Notes under the pieces: generated by a model
What the model was told of the DNA's origin: nothing
What the model saw: only the letters and a program-made list of their open reading frames with translations
The model's database searches: none
Translations under genes and position numbers: made by a program
Source: Phenylobacterium sp.
GTDB taxonomy: Bacteria; Pseudomonadota; Alphaproteobacteria; Caulobacterales; Caulobacteraceae
Assembly (NCBI GenBank): GCA_004799545.1
Contig: SSMU01000021.1
Location: forward strand, 1-64,000
Direction of reading: 5' to 3'
Length of the DNA: 64,000 nt
Shown here: positions 17,916 through 26,274 of the stretch, piece after piece
How positions within the stretch are numbered: the first letter of the stretch is position 1
Layout of the letters: each line of letters opens with the position of its first letter

Positions 17916-18761
17916 GTGGCGATCAGCTTCCGACCCGGCGAGTTCTACGGCGCCCTGGCGCGCGCCAGCACCGGCGGCGCCTTTGACATCCGCGCCCTCG
18001 CCGCCAGCGGCCGCGAGGACGACGTGGAGGTCCACACCCACGACGACGCCCACTTCGTGCTGGTGCTGTCCGGCGTCTACATCTCCACGGCGCGCGGGGC
18101 GCCGGCCTTCGCGCCGGCTCCCTTCCTGCTGTTCAACCCGCCGGGCACCACGCACCGCGACCGGTTCGTGGACGGCGTCGGCGCCTTCATGGCGGTGTCG
18201 CTCTCGGCGAGCGCGTTTGCGGCGCTCCAGCGGCTGGAGCCGCTCAGCGAGGTCGCCGTCCCGCTCGGCCACGCCGCCGCCGTGGCGCGGGCCTTCCGGA
18301 TCGCCCGCGAGGTGCGCGGGGCCGGCCTGGACGCCGCGATCCTCGAGGCCTCAGCCTGGGAGCTGGTGGCCGCAACGCGCGACGAACCCGCGCCTCGACA
18401 CGCACCGGCCTGGGCGCACCTCGCCTACGAGGCGGTGATGGACGAGGCCGCGGACGCCGGCCTGAGCGTCGCAGCGATCGCGGCGGCGGCGGGCGTCCAT
18501 CCGGTGCACCTGGCGCGGGTGTTCCGCCAGGCCTGGGGCTGTTCGCCGGGCGACCTGCTGCGCTGGCGGCGCGCGGAGCGGGCCTCGGAGCTGCTGGTCA
18601 GGAGCCGGCTGCCGGCGGCCGAGATCGCCGCAGCGGTGGGCTTCGTCGACCAGAGCCACATGACCCGAGCCTTCCGCGCCCTCTACCGGCTGACGCCCGG
18701 CGCCTGGCGACGCGCGCACGATGTTGCGCCGATACAAGACGCCGCCGTCCAGGCTGCCTAG
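17916..18761 (+). CDS. AraC family transcriptional regulator with cupin sensor
   Basis: The 281-residue protein has an N-terminal AraC-type cupin (VHTHDDAHFVLVLSGVYIS and FLLFNPPGTTHRDRF). The C-terminal double helix-turn-helix includes LSVAAIAAAAGVHPVHLARVFRQAWGCSPGDLLRWRR and SRLPAAEIAAAVGFVDQSHMTRAFRALYRLTPGAWRR. A GTG at 17916 has GGAG six bases upstream. A longer start at 17838 would overlap the previous stop but adds Ala/Gly-rich residues with no domain. It may control the beta-lactamase-like gene 33 bases downstream. Confidence 0.85.
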   Translation: MAISFRPGEFYGALARASTGGAFDIRALAASGREDDVEVHTHDDAHFVLVLSGVYISTARGAPAFAPAPFLLFNPPGTTHRDRFVDGVGAFMAVSLSASAFAALQRLEPLSEVAVPLGHAAAVARAFRIAREVRGAGLDAAILEASAWELVAATRDEPAPRHAPAWAHLAYEAVMDEAADAGLSVAAIAAAAGVHPVHLARVFRQAWGCSPGDLLRWRRAERASELLVRSRLPAAEIAAAVGFVDQSHMTRAFRALYRLTPGAWRRAHDVAPIQDAAVQAA

Positions 18762-18794
18762 AGCTTGGCCTCTCGATCCTCAGCGGGAGTTCGC

Positions 18795-19844
18795 ATGCGC
18801 CTCGCCATCCTGGCCGCTCTCGGCAGCCTCTGGACCTCCGCCGCCTTCGCGCAAGGCGCGGCCGGCTTCGACGCCGTGACCGCGGCCGTCAAGGCGGGCG
18901 ACTACAAGCAGGTGACCAGCGTGCTCGTCGCTCGCCATGGCCAGGTGGCCTACGAGCAGTACTTCGACGCCGACGGACCAGGCGGCCTGCGCAACACCCG
19001 TTCGGCCACCAAGACCGTCACCGGCATGTTGGTGGGGGCCGCCGTTGATCGCGGCCTGCTCCGGCCCGACGCCCACGTCCTGGACTACTTCCCAGACCGC
19101 CTGCCGCTGGCGAGCCCCGATCCGCGTAAGGCGAGGATCACGGTCGAGGATTTCCTGACCATGAGCTCACTCCTGGAGTGCGACGACGAGAACAGCGTCT
19201 CGCGCGGCAACGAGGAGCGGATGTACCTGGTGGAGGACTGGGTGAAGTTCGCCCTGGACCTGCCGATCAAGGGCTTCCCGGAGTGGACGCAGACCCCGGC
19301 GCAGTCGCCCTATGGCCGCGCCTGGAGCTACTGCACCGCCGGCGCCACGACGCTGGGGCCGCTGATCCAGCGGGCTGTGAAGCAGCCGCTGCCCGCCTTC
19401 GCCCAGGCGGCCCTGTTCGGACCGCTGGGGATCACCGACGCCAAATGGCAGTTCACCCCCCTGCATGACGCCATGACCGGCGGCGGGCTGCTGCTGAGCA
19501 CGCGTGACCTCTGGAAACTCGGCCAGCTCTACCTGAACGGCGGGCGCTGGGAGGGCCGGCAGGTGATCTCCGCCGACTGGGTGCGCCGCTCGATCTCGCC
19601 CCACGCCAACGCCCGGCCGGACACCGACTACGGCTACTTCTGGTGGCTGCAGACCTTCGCGGTCGGCGGGGCGCGGGTGAAGACCTGGGGCATGTACGGG
19701 ACCGGCGGCAACAAGGTCTATGTGCTGCCCGACCAGGACGCGGTGGTGGTGGTGACCACCACCAACTATCGCGTCCCGCACGCCGGCGACCTGACCGACA
19801 AGTTGTTCACGGGCCTGATCGTCCCGGCGATCGGAGCGCCCTAG
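18795..19844 (+). CDS. Secreted serine hydrolase, class C beta-lactamase family
   Basis: This 349-residue protein has a signal peptide (MRLAILAALGSLWTSAAFAQ) and the penicillin-binding SxxK motif at Ser70-Ala-Thr-Lys73 (TRSATKTVTG). It also has a WSYCTAGATTLG second motif and a GMYGTGGN motif near the C-terminus in place of KTG. These are esterase/peptidase relatives of AmpC; resistance activity is not implied. The ATG at 18795 has GCGGGAG upstream, while the ten extra upstream codons have no signal. It follows the AraC regulator closely. Confidence 0.85.
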   Translation: MRLAILAALGSLWTSAAFAQGAAGFDAVTAAVKAGDYKQVTSVLVARHGQVAYEQYFDADGPGGLRNTRSATKTVTGMLVGAAVDRGLLRPDAHVLDYFPDRLPLASPDPRKARITVEDFLTMSSLLECDDENSVSRGNEERMYLVEDWVKFALDLPIKGFPEWTQTPAQSPYGRAWSYCTAGATTLGPLIQRAVKQPLPAFAQAALFGPLGITDAKWQFTPLHDAMTGGGLLLSTRDLWKLGQLYLNGGRWEGRQVISADWVRRSISPHANARPDTDYGYFWWLQTFAVGGARVKTWGMYGTGGNKVYVLPDQDAVVVVTTTNYRVPHAGDLTDKLFTGLIVPAIGAP

Positions 19845-20197
19845 CTGGCCTCGTGCCGGTAGGTCGGCTGGTCGATGGCCAGCTGGTCGAGGACGTTGGC
19901 GCGGAGCGCCATGAGCAGGCCCGGCGTCGCGGTGTCCATCTGGCCGGCCCTGAGCTCCTCGCAGAGCTCCCAGTTGAGCGCGGCGTAGGTGCCGCCGTGG
20001 CCGAGCAGGGCCTCCAGCCGCTCCACCGCCGCCGCCTGGGCCTGTTCCCCCATGGTGAGCTCGCGGGTCACGGCCGCGAGCGCGTTGGCCGCCACCCGGG
20101 CCAGGAAGGCGTTGCGCGGGTCGAGCGAGGGGCGGATCTCCTCGATCCAGCGGGCCACGGCTTCGGTCAGCTCCTGCGGCTTCGGATGGGTGATCAC
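19841..20197 (-). CDS. DUF6285 domain protein
   Basis: The 118-residue helical protein (ITHPKPQELTEAVARWIEEIRP; RNAFLARVAANALAAVTREL) fits DUF6285, a family found next to aminoglycoside phosphotransferase-like and acyl-CoA dehydrogenase genes. Its GTG start overlaps the stop of the upstream phosphotransferase by four bases (GTGA), so translation is coupled. It may assist the phosphotransferase, but the biochemistry is unknown. Confidence 0.75.
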   Translation of the reverse strand: MITHPKPQELTEAVARWIEEIRPSLDPRNAFLARVAANALAAVTRELTMGEQAQAAAVERLEALLGHGGTYAALNWELCEELRAGQMDTATPGLLMALRANVLDQLAIDQPTYRHEAS

Positions 20198-21189
20198 AGG
20201 CCGGCCTCCAGAAGGTTGATCAGGTCGATCTCGGTCTCCGAGACGCGGCGCCCGATCATCGGCCGCTCCACCGAGGCCGAACCGCCGCTCGCCCAACTCA
20301 TGTACATGGTGAGGCACATGACGCCCCACTTCAGGCTGCCGAGCGTCTGCCAGAAGCGCAGCCGCGCCAGGGGGATGGGATCGCCGCCCGCGGCCTCATA
20401 GCCACTCAACAGATCGGCGTATTCCCCAAAGCCGCCCACCGGGCGGTCGGGCCGGCCGAACCGCCAGGAGTTGACGCAGATCCAGCCCATGTCCTCGGCG
20501 GGATCGCCGATGTGGCAGAGCTCCCAGTCGAGGACGGCGGCCAGGCCCTTCTCCGGGTCGATGATCAGGTTGCCGTTCCGGAAGTCGCCGTGCAGCAGGA
20601 CGTGCGGCCGGGGCGGCGGCAGATGCTTCTTCAGGTGCTGGAAGGCGAGCTCGAGCACCGGCCGCTCGGCGCCCGAGGCGCGATAGATCTCTTCGTAACG
20701 GGCGATCTCGGCGCCGGCGTCGGCGGTCTTCAGGTGGGCGGCGGGCGGCGGCGCGGTGGCGTGGATCTTGGCCAGCACCTCGCCGCACTGGCGGGCCAGC
20801 AGGGGCCGCACGCCGTCGAACTTCGGATCGCTGTTGATCCGCCGGCCCAGGGTCTCGCCCGGCACCCGGCGCGTGACGTGGGCCTCGCCCAGCCCGTCCT
20901 GGGCGTCGCAGAGGTGGACGAGCGGCGGGCCCGGCGCGCCGACCGCCCTCACCGCAGCGATCAGGGCGGCCTCGGCGGCCAGGCTGGTGGAGCGCGAGGT
21001 CTCCGGGTCGAAGGCCGTCGCGCGGCGCCTGAGGATCAGCTCCTCCCGACCCCTGGGACCCTCGACGGCGAAGGCCCAGGTCTCCATGCTCGCGCCGCCG
21101 GACAGCCGCTGGGCGTCGACCGCGCGCGCGCGCGTCCCGGCCAGCCGGACGGCGAGCTTCGACAGGGCGGCGGGGACGTCAACAGTCAT
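20194..21189 (-). CDS. Phosphotransferase family protein (ACAD10/11-type kinase)
   Basis: The 331-residue protein has the APH fold: LSGGASMETWAFAV (P-loop equivalent), EELILRRR (Lys/Arg site), LLHGDFRNGNLIID (catalytic loop) and AVLDWELCHIGDPAEDMGW (metal Asp). Relatives fused to or beside acyl-CoA dehydrogenases phosphorylate 4-hydroxyacyl-CoA for beta-oxidation. The divergent acyl-CoA dehydrogenase at 21320 supports that role here. It is co-translated with the DUF6285 gene. Confidence 0.85.
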   Translation of the reverse strand: MTVDVPAALSKLAVRLAGTRARAVDAQRLSGGASMETWAFAVEGPRGREELILRRRATAFDPETSRSTSLAAEAALIAAVRAVGAPGPPLVHLCDAQDGLGEAHVTRRVPGETLGRRINSDPKFDGVRPLLARQCGEVLAKIHATAPPPAAHLKTADAGAEIARYEEIYRASGAERPVLELAFQHLKKHLPPPRPHVLLHGDFRNGNLIIDPEKGLAAVLDWELCHIGDPAEDMGWICVNSWRFGRPDRPVGGFGEYADLLSGYEAAGGDPIPLARLRFWQTLGSLKWGVMCLTMYMSWASGGSASVERPMIGRRVSETEIDLINLLEAGL

Positions 21190-21319
21190 GACCCGACGGA
21201 AGCCTTCTGGTGGTCTAGTCTTGCGATCTGGCGGGCGCCGGGCCGGCTTGTAAACCGCTCACTCAACGTCAAGGTCGCTTCAAGACGGCCGCGACGATGG
21301 ATCGACGAGGAGACGCATC

Positions 21320-22744
21320 ATGGACTTCGACCTGTCCCAGGAGCTGGTGGACTACCTCGCCGAGCTCGACCGGTTCATCGAGGCGGAGATCAAGCCGCTC
21401 GAGCAGCGCGACGACAACATCCGCTTCTTCGACCACCGCCGGGAGTACGAGCGCACCGACTGGGAGAAGGGCGGCCTGCCGAAGAAGGAGTGGGAGGCGC
21501 TGCTTGGCGAGGCCCGCAAGCTCGCCGACAAGGCCGGCCACCTGCGCTACGGCTGGCCCAAGGAGCTGGGCGGCAAGGGCGGCACCCAACTGGACCTGGC
21601 GGTGATCCGCGAGCACCTGGCGGCCAAGGGGCTCGGCCTGCACAACGACCTGCAGAACGAGCACTCGATCGTCGGCAACAACCCCTTCATCCTGATGTTC
21701 AAGGAGTTCGCCACCAACGAGCAGTACGACCGCTATGCGGACAAGCTGCTCACCGGCCAGCTGCGCACGGGCTTCGGCCTCACCGAGCCTGACCACGGCT
21801 CCGACGCCACCTTCATGGAGACCACCGCGGTCCGCCAGGACAAGGACGGCAAGCCCGGCTGGCTGATCCGCGGCGAGAAGATGTGGACGACGGGGATGCA
21901 CGTCGCCAGCCACATCATGGTCTTCGCCCGCACCTCGGGGAAGGACGGCGACGCGGCCGGCATCACCTGCTTCATCGTCCCGGCCGACACCCCCGGGGTG
22001 AAGGTCGAGGAGTACCTCTGGACCTTCAACATGCCGACCGACCACCCGCGGGTCAGCCTGACCGACGTCTGGGTGCCGGAGGACAGCTACTGGGGCCAGA
22101 TCGACCAGGGCCTCAGGCTCGGCCAGAGCTTCGTGCACCAGAACCGCATCCGGCAGGCGGCCTCGTCGCTGGGCGCGGCGGTCTACTGCATCGAGGAGAG
22201 CGTGAAGTACGCCCGGCAGCGCAAGCCGTTCGGCAAGGCGCTGGCGGAGAACCAGGCGATCCAGTGGCCGCTGGTCGAACTCGCGACCCAGGCGGAGATG
22301 CTGCGGCTCCTGATCCGCAAGACCGCCTGGCAGATGGACCGGATGGACCACAAGGAGATCGAGCGGACCATCTCCGACAAGGTCTCGATGTGCAATTACT
22401 GGGCGAACCGGCTGGTCTGCGAGGCGGCCGACCGGGCCATGCAGACCCACGGCGGCATCGGCTATTCCCGCCACAAGCCGTTCGAGCACATCTACCGCCA
22501 CCACCGCCGCTACCGGATCACCGAGGGCTCGGAGGAGATCCAGATGCGCAAGGTCGCCGCCTATCTGTTCGGCTACCTGGGCCCGAGGCGGAAGGAGATG
22601 TCGGAGCTCACCTGGGATGACGTGGACTACCGCAAGAGCGACCGGCCGACCGAGTCCGAGCGGGCGGCGACCGACAAGGCGACGAAGCGCGAGGGGGCCG
22701 GCGTCGACGACGACTACGTCCAGCCCGCGCCGGCCACCAGCTAG
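21320..22744 (+). CDS. Acyl-CoA dehydrogenase family protein
   Basis: The 474-residue flavoenzyme shows the FAD/acyl-CoA signatures GFGLTEPDHGSDAT and GEKMWTTGM. The C-terminal helices include RQRKPFGKAL, QTHGGIGYSRHKPFEHIYRHHRRYRITEGSEEI. A charged tail (about 430-474) follows. It should oxidise acyl-CoA in the cytoplasm. GAGGAG precedes the ATG. It shares a 130-base divergent control region with the phosphotransferase gene, which suggests one catabolic module. Confidence 0.92.
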   Translation: MDFDLSQELVDYLAELDRFIEAEIKPLEQRDDNIRFFDHRREYERTDWEKGGLPKKEWEALLGEARKLADKAGHLRYGWPKELGGKGGTQLDLAVIREHLAAKGLGLHNDLQNEHSIVGNNPFILMFKEFATNEQYDRYADKLLTGQLRTGFGLTEPDHGSDATFMETTAVRQDKDGKPGWLIRGEKMWTTGMHVASHIMVFARTSGKDGDAAGITCFIVPADTPGVKVEEYLWTFNMPTDHPRVSLTDVWVPEDSYWGQIDQGLRLGQSFVHQNRIRQAASSLGAAVYCIEESVKYARQRKPFGKALAENQAIQWPLVELATQAEMLRLLIRKTAWQMDRMDHKEIERTISDKVSMCNYWANRLVCEAADRAMQTHGGIGYSRHKPFEHIYRHHRRYRITEGSEEIQMRKVAAYLFGYLGPRRKEMSELTWDDVDYRKSDRPTESERAATDKATKREGAGVDDDYVQPAPATS

Positions 22745-22767
22745 GCCGGCGGCTTCGATCTCTCGCC

Positions 22768-23880
22768 CTACGTCTTCATCCGGGCGAACAGCGCCTTCTG
22801 GCGCGCCAGGATGCGGGCGGTGATGTCCGGCTGTGGCTGGGTCTCCCAGACGCCGTGGTCGAAGGTGCCGCCCAGTACGATCCCGTCGTGGCGGGGGAAC
22901 ATGTAGGAGGGGCCGGAGAGCAGGTTGTAGGTCACCTCCGGCTGCGGCAGCAGCACGACCAGCTGGCCGCGCACCGGCTCCAGCTCCTTGTCGCCGAACA
23001 GGGCGCCGGCGCCCAGGCCCGTGCAGTTGAACACCACCGGTTCCGGAAGGGCGGCCACCTCGGCCCTGTCGCGCAGCTCGCGGACCTCCAGCTTACCCCC
23101 GGCGACCAGCAGGTCGCGCATCATGGCCGGCAGGTAGATGGAGGGCTCGACCTGCATCATGTCGATCTGCACGACCTTCTCGGTCCCGAAGGGATGCTCG
23201 CCGGTCTGCAGCAGCCGCGCCTCGGGCGCGACATCGGCGAGCGAGCCCACCGCAGCCTCGAGCGACGGCTGGCCCACGAAATAGTTGCGCCGCCAACCGA
23301 TCCCGTAGGCGTCGCCGACCATCAGCTGGTACCGGCGGTAGGCGAGCCGGGCCGCCTGGGCGTATTGCGCGAGGAAGGCCGGGGTGGCGACGGCGGCGTC
23401 GAACACCGAGGTCGGCCACCACTGACCACCGGCGATGTTGGAGGTGGTCTGCGGCGGCAGGGCCTTGGCGTAGACGGTGACGCGCCCGCCGCGCAGCTGG
23501 ATGAGCCGCGCGGTCGCCAGGCCGACGGCGCCGCAGCCGAGGACGGCGTAGTCGCGGTCGGGACCGGCGAAGCCGAGGTCCACCGCCAGCTCGGAGGTGC
23601 CCCAGGACAGGGTGATGCCGCCCCCGCCATGGCCGTAGTTGTGGACCAGGGTCTTGTCGCCCAGCCGCTCGGCGCGGACCACGAATCCGGAGGCGCGGTA
23701 GGGCCGAAGCCCCGCCACCACGCGGATCACCCGATCCTCCGACACGTGCACGGGCGCCAGGCGGAAGGGCCCGGCCGGCGCCAGCGGCTCGGTGAAGCCC
23801 TGCGGCTGGAGGGTGGCGCAGCCGGCCAGCGCCCCGCTCGAGGCCAGGACGCCAAAGGCGCGTCGGGTCAGATCCGCCAT
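22768..23880 (-). CDS. Exported FAD-dependent D-amino-acid-oxidase-like lipoprotein
   Basis: The 370-residue protein resembles D-amino-acid/D-aspartate oxidases: YAVLGCGAVGLATARLIQLRGGRVTVYAK (FAD site), NCTGLGAGALFGD, VRGQLVVLL and GIVLGGTFDHGVWE. Unusually, it begins with a Tat-like TRRAF (residues 5-9) and a lipobox LAGC (Cys21). It is therefore probably folded with FAD in the cytoplasm, exported by Tat and lipid-anchored. It starts one base after the stop of the Mpl-like ligase, so the two form an operon. Oxidation of D-amino acids released from peptidoglycan is an inference. Confidence 0.83.
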   Translation of the reverse strand: MADLTRRAFGVLASSGALAGCATLQPQGFTEPLAPAGPFRLAPVHVSEDRVIRVVAGLRPYRASGFVVRAERLGDKTLVHNYGHGGGGITLSWGTSELAVDLGFAGPDRDYAVLGCGAVGLATARLIQLRGGRVTVYAKALPPQTTSNIAGGQWWPTSVFDAAVATPAFLAQYAQAARLAYRRYQLMVGDAYGIGWRRNYFVGQPSLEAAVGSLADVAPEARLLQTGEHPFGTEKVVQIDMMQVEPSIYLPAMMRDLLVAGGKLEVRELRDRAEVAALPEPVVFNCTGLGAGALFGDKELEPVRGQLVVLLPQPEVTYNLLSGPSYMFPRHDGIVLGGTFDHGVWETQPQPDITARILARQKALFARMKT

Positions 23881-23881
23881 G

Positions 23882-25306
23882 TCAGGCCTCCACGCCCTGG
23901 GCCGCCGTCTCGGCATAGAGCCGCTCGAACACCGGCGGCAGGCTGTCGGGGAGGCCCAGCAGGGGCCCTGAGGAGAGCAGCAGCACGACCTCGTCGCCGG
24001 TGAGCGTGCTGAGCGCGCCGATCGCCGCGTCGGCGGTGGCGACACCCTGCACCGGCACGCCGGCCGCCGCCGTACGGGCCAGGATCTCGGCGTGGGTGGA
24101 CTGGTTGTGGCTGCCGGCCCCGTGGGTCGGCGGCGGGATCATCAGGACGCGGGCGGCGCCTGCGAACACCGTGTCATACCAGGCCAGCGCGTCGCGGCTG
24201 CGCCAGGAGAAGGTGTGCGGCTCGAAGACCACGGTCAGGGGCCGCTCTGGATAGTGCAGCAGAACGGCCTCGATGGCCGAGCGGGCCTTCTCGTAGGAGG
24301 AGCCGAAACCCTCGATGATCGGCACGGCCGAGCGGGTGGTGAGCCGGTCCAGCCGGCGGCGGATGCCGGAGAAGCTGGCCACGGCGCCGGCCAGCGCCGC
24401 CTCGGTCACCAGGCCGCGCTCCAGCAGATAGGCCGCGACGCCCACGATGTTCTCGATGTTGTGCTCACCCAGGAGGCTGGTGGTCAGCGCGAGACGGTCG
24501 CCGCCGGGGGTGACCAGGGCGAAGCGGCTGGTCTCGCCGAACACCACGTCCTCGGCGTACCAGCCGGCGCAGGCTTCCGTGTCGTACCAGACCACATGGC
24601 AGGCCGCCTCGCCGACGATCTCGCGGATCGCCGGGTGGTCGCGGGCGACCAGCAGGCCGTCTTTCGGCAGCAGGCGCAGCAGCTCGCGGAACGGCGCCTC
24701 GTAGTCGGCGAAGGTCGGGAAGACGTTGACGTGGTCGTGGATCAGCGAGGTCAGCAGCACGTCGCGCGGATGGTAGAGCACGAACTTCGAGCGCCGGTCG
24801 GCGGGCCCCACGATGTACTCGTCGCCCTCCAGCACCACCTCCGGCGCGCTGCCCCAATGGCCGGTGGCCGGCAGGGCCGGCGAGATCGCCCCGATCATCC
24901 AGCCAGCGTCATGGCCCGCCTCGCGCAGGATGTGGGCCATCAAGGCCGTGCAGGTGGACTTGCCGAACGAGCCGGCGACCACGGTGTTGAGGCGGCCCTG
25001 CGTCGCCTCCCCCACCAGCTCCGGGAAGGTGGTGATGGTCACGCCCCGGCGGCGGGCCTCTGCGACCTCCGGATTGTCGGCGCCGCCCAGCTTGGCGCTG
25101 GCGCCCAGAACCAGGACGTCGAGGTCGTCAGGCAGGTTCTCGGCGGCGAAGCTGCGGAAGAAGGGGAAGCCCAGGCCCTCCACATAGGTCGACAGCGGCG
25201 GGAAGGCGTCGGCGTCCGATCCGGAGACCTCGTGGCCGGCGTCGCGCATCATCAGGGCGGCCGCGCTCATGCCTGCGCCGGCGATCCCGGTGAAGTGGAT
25301 GCGCAT
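23882..25306 (-). CDS. Mpl-like Mur ligase (UDP-MurNAc:murein-peptide ligase family), divergent
   Basis: The 474-residue protein starts like Mpl/MurC (MRIHFTGIAGAGMSAAALM). It carries EGDEYIVGPADRRSKF, the Mpl-like acceptor region. Mpl reattaches L-Ala-gamma-D-Glu-meso-DAP tripeptide to UDP-MurNAc in cell-wall recycling. Key motifs differ from typical Mpl: the ATP loop reads AGSFGKSTC (111-119) rather than GTHGKTTT, and the DDFAHHP motif is replaced by EGFGSSY (332-338). It may therefore act on another substrate. It heads a two-gene operon with the exported oxidase. Confidence 0.8.
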   Translation of the reverse strand: MRIHFTGIAGAGMSAAALMMRDAGHEVSGSDADAFPPLSTYVEGLGFPFFRSFAAENLPDDLDVLVLGASAKLGGADNPEVAEARRRGVTITTFPELVGEATQGRLNTVVAGSFGKSTCTALMAHILREAGHDAGWMIGAISPALPATGHWGSAPEVVLEGDEYIVGPADRRSKFVLYHPRDVLLTSLIHDHVNVFPTFADYEAPFRELLRLLPKDGLLVARDHPAIREIVGEAACHVVWYDTEACAGWYAEDVVFGETSRFALVTPGGDRLALTTSLLGEHNIENIVGVAAYLLERGLVTEAALAGAVASFSGIRRRLDRLTTRSAVPIIEGFGSSYEKARSAIEAVLLHYPERPLTVVFEPHTFSWRSRDALAWYDTVFAGAARVLMIPPPTHGAGSHNQSTHAEILARTAAAGVPVQGVATADAAIGALSTLTGDEVVLLLSSGPLLGLPDSLPPVFERLYAETAAQGVEA

Positions 25307-25655
25307 CGCCCCCTCGATTCGGATCAGGAAAAACCAAGCTCGTGACTAGCCGAACCGGCGGCAGGCTCCAATGGGCGTGACAATGGGTCCGCCTGAGACC
25401 CGTGGCTGATTCACCATGCCCTGCCCGCTCGGCGCGTGATTAATGAGGAATTTGAGGCGCTTATCAGCATTAACCCTGCCTTAACTACAGGGGTTCACCT
25501 TATCGGCGTCTTCTTTGAAGACACCCCACCATCACCGACTTCAATTGGCCCGGCGCTCGCGCCGGGCTCTTTTTTTGGGCCTGCGCCCGGTGCGGCCTTC
25601 CAGCGCTTGCACGCCTGGGCGGGCCAGCGTATAGGCCCGGCCCTCGACGGCCTGA
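25307..25655. other. Intergenic region, possible small RNA ending in a terminator
   Basis: These 349 bases lie between the Mpl-like gene and tRNA-Asn. A hairpin (GTCTTC, TTT, GAAGAC at about 25509-25523) sits within outer GGGGT/ACCCC complements and is followed by a strong terminator at 25548-25576. No protein gene on the plus strand ends here, so a short untranslated transcript is possible. A short frame from 25436 runs into the tRNA and is probably not coding. Confidence 0.4.
25548..25576 (+). terminator. Rho-independent terminator
   Basis: An 8-bp stem (GCCCGGCG at 25548-25555 with CGCCGGGC at 25560-25567) and a CTCG loop are followed by TCTTTTTTT. It faces right, upstream of tRNA-Asn, with no recognised coding gene ending before it. 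Confidence 0.85.
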
Positions 25656-25731
25656 TCCCGGATAGCTCAGTTGGTAGAGCAGTCGGCTGTTAACCGACTT
25701 GTCGCAGGTTCGAGTCCTGCTCCGGGAGCCA
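25656..25731 (+). tRNA. tRNA-Asn (GTT)
   Basis: The 76-nt cloverleaf has acceptor TCCCGGA paired with TCCGGGA and a D arm with GCTCAGTTGGTAGAGC. The anticodon stem GTCGG/CCGAC holds loop CTGTTAA (GTT at 25689-25691). The T arm is GCAGGTTCGAGTCCTGC, the discriminator is G, and CCA is encoded. Confidence 0.97.
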
Positions 25732-25858
25732 TCGAGCCTTTCCAGACAATCCAGCCTTCAAGACACCGATCGGATCGGGGTCCGCGCCGGCGCGGGTTTC
25801 AGAAGCGTGGCCGGACTGTGATCATCCGGGCGCAATTGCAGCCCAGGGACTTGAGACC

Positions 25859-26266
25859 ATGCTGAAACGCGCCGCCCCGATCCTGTTCGTCCTCGCGATC
25901 GCCGGCGCGGCGCACGCCCAGATGGGCCAGGGCGGCGGCGGCGGCCGCGGCGGCCGCGGCGGCCATGGCGGCGGCTCCAAGCCCAGCTCCCAGCAGAGCG
26001 CGCCGTCGTCGACCCCGGCCAAGGCGGCCCCGACTCCCACCAACCAGATCGTCATCGTGGGCGTGGTCAAGGCGATCGACCTCGAGACCCAGCGGGTGAC
26101 CATCGCCTACGAGCCGGTCGAGGCGCTCAACTGGCCGGCCGGGAGCAACCCGTTCCCGGTCAGCAAGACCGCCATGCTGACCGCCGCCCGTGTGGGCCAG
26201 AAGGTCAAGTTCAGCATCGACAGCGGCCAGATTTCGGCCATCGGGCCGTTCGACCCGGCCCCCTAA
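25859..26266 (+). CDS. CusF-like periplasmic protein with altered metal site
   Basis: The 135-residue protein has a signal peptide (about 1-20), a Gly/Arg/His-rich disordered segment (22-40) and a Ser/Pro/Ala linker. A CusF-type OB-fold domain follows (about 64-132; VGVVKAIDLETQRVTIAYEPVEALNWP, VGQKVKFSID). CusF binds Cu(I)/Ag(I) using His, Trp and two Met. Trp92 is kept, but the WPAMTM segment reads WPAGSN and the preceding His is replaced, so classical copper binding seems lost. No ribosome binding site is obvious; the ATG follows GACTTGAGACC. Confidence 0.75.
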   Translation: MLKRAAPILFVLAIAGAAHAQMGQGGGGGRGGRGGHGGGSKPSSQQSAPSSTPAKAAPTPTNQIVIVGVVKAIDLETQRVTIAYEPVEALNWPAGSNPFPVSKTAMLTAARVGQKVKFSIDSGQISAIGPFDPAP

Positions 26267-26274
26267 TCGGCCCT

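Noticed and set aside
18795..19844. Beta-lactamase-like gene considered as antibiotic resistance
   Set aside because: The SxxK motif is shared by many esterases and peptidases, and the KTG motif is altered, so resistance is not supported.
25436..25693. 85-codon frame running into tRNA-Asn
   Set aside because: It overlaps the tRNA, has a terminator within it and shows no ribosome binding site.
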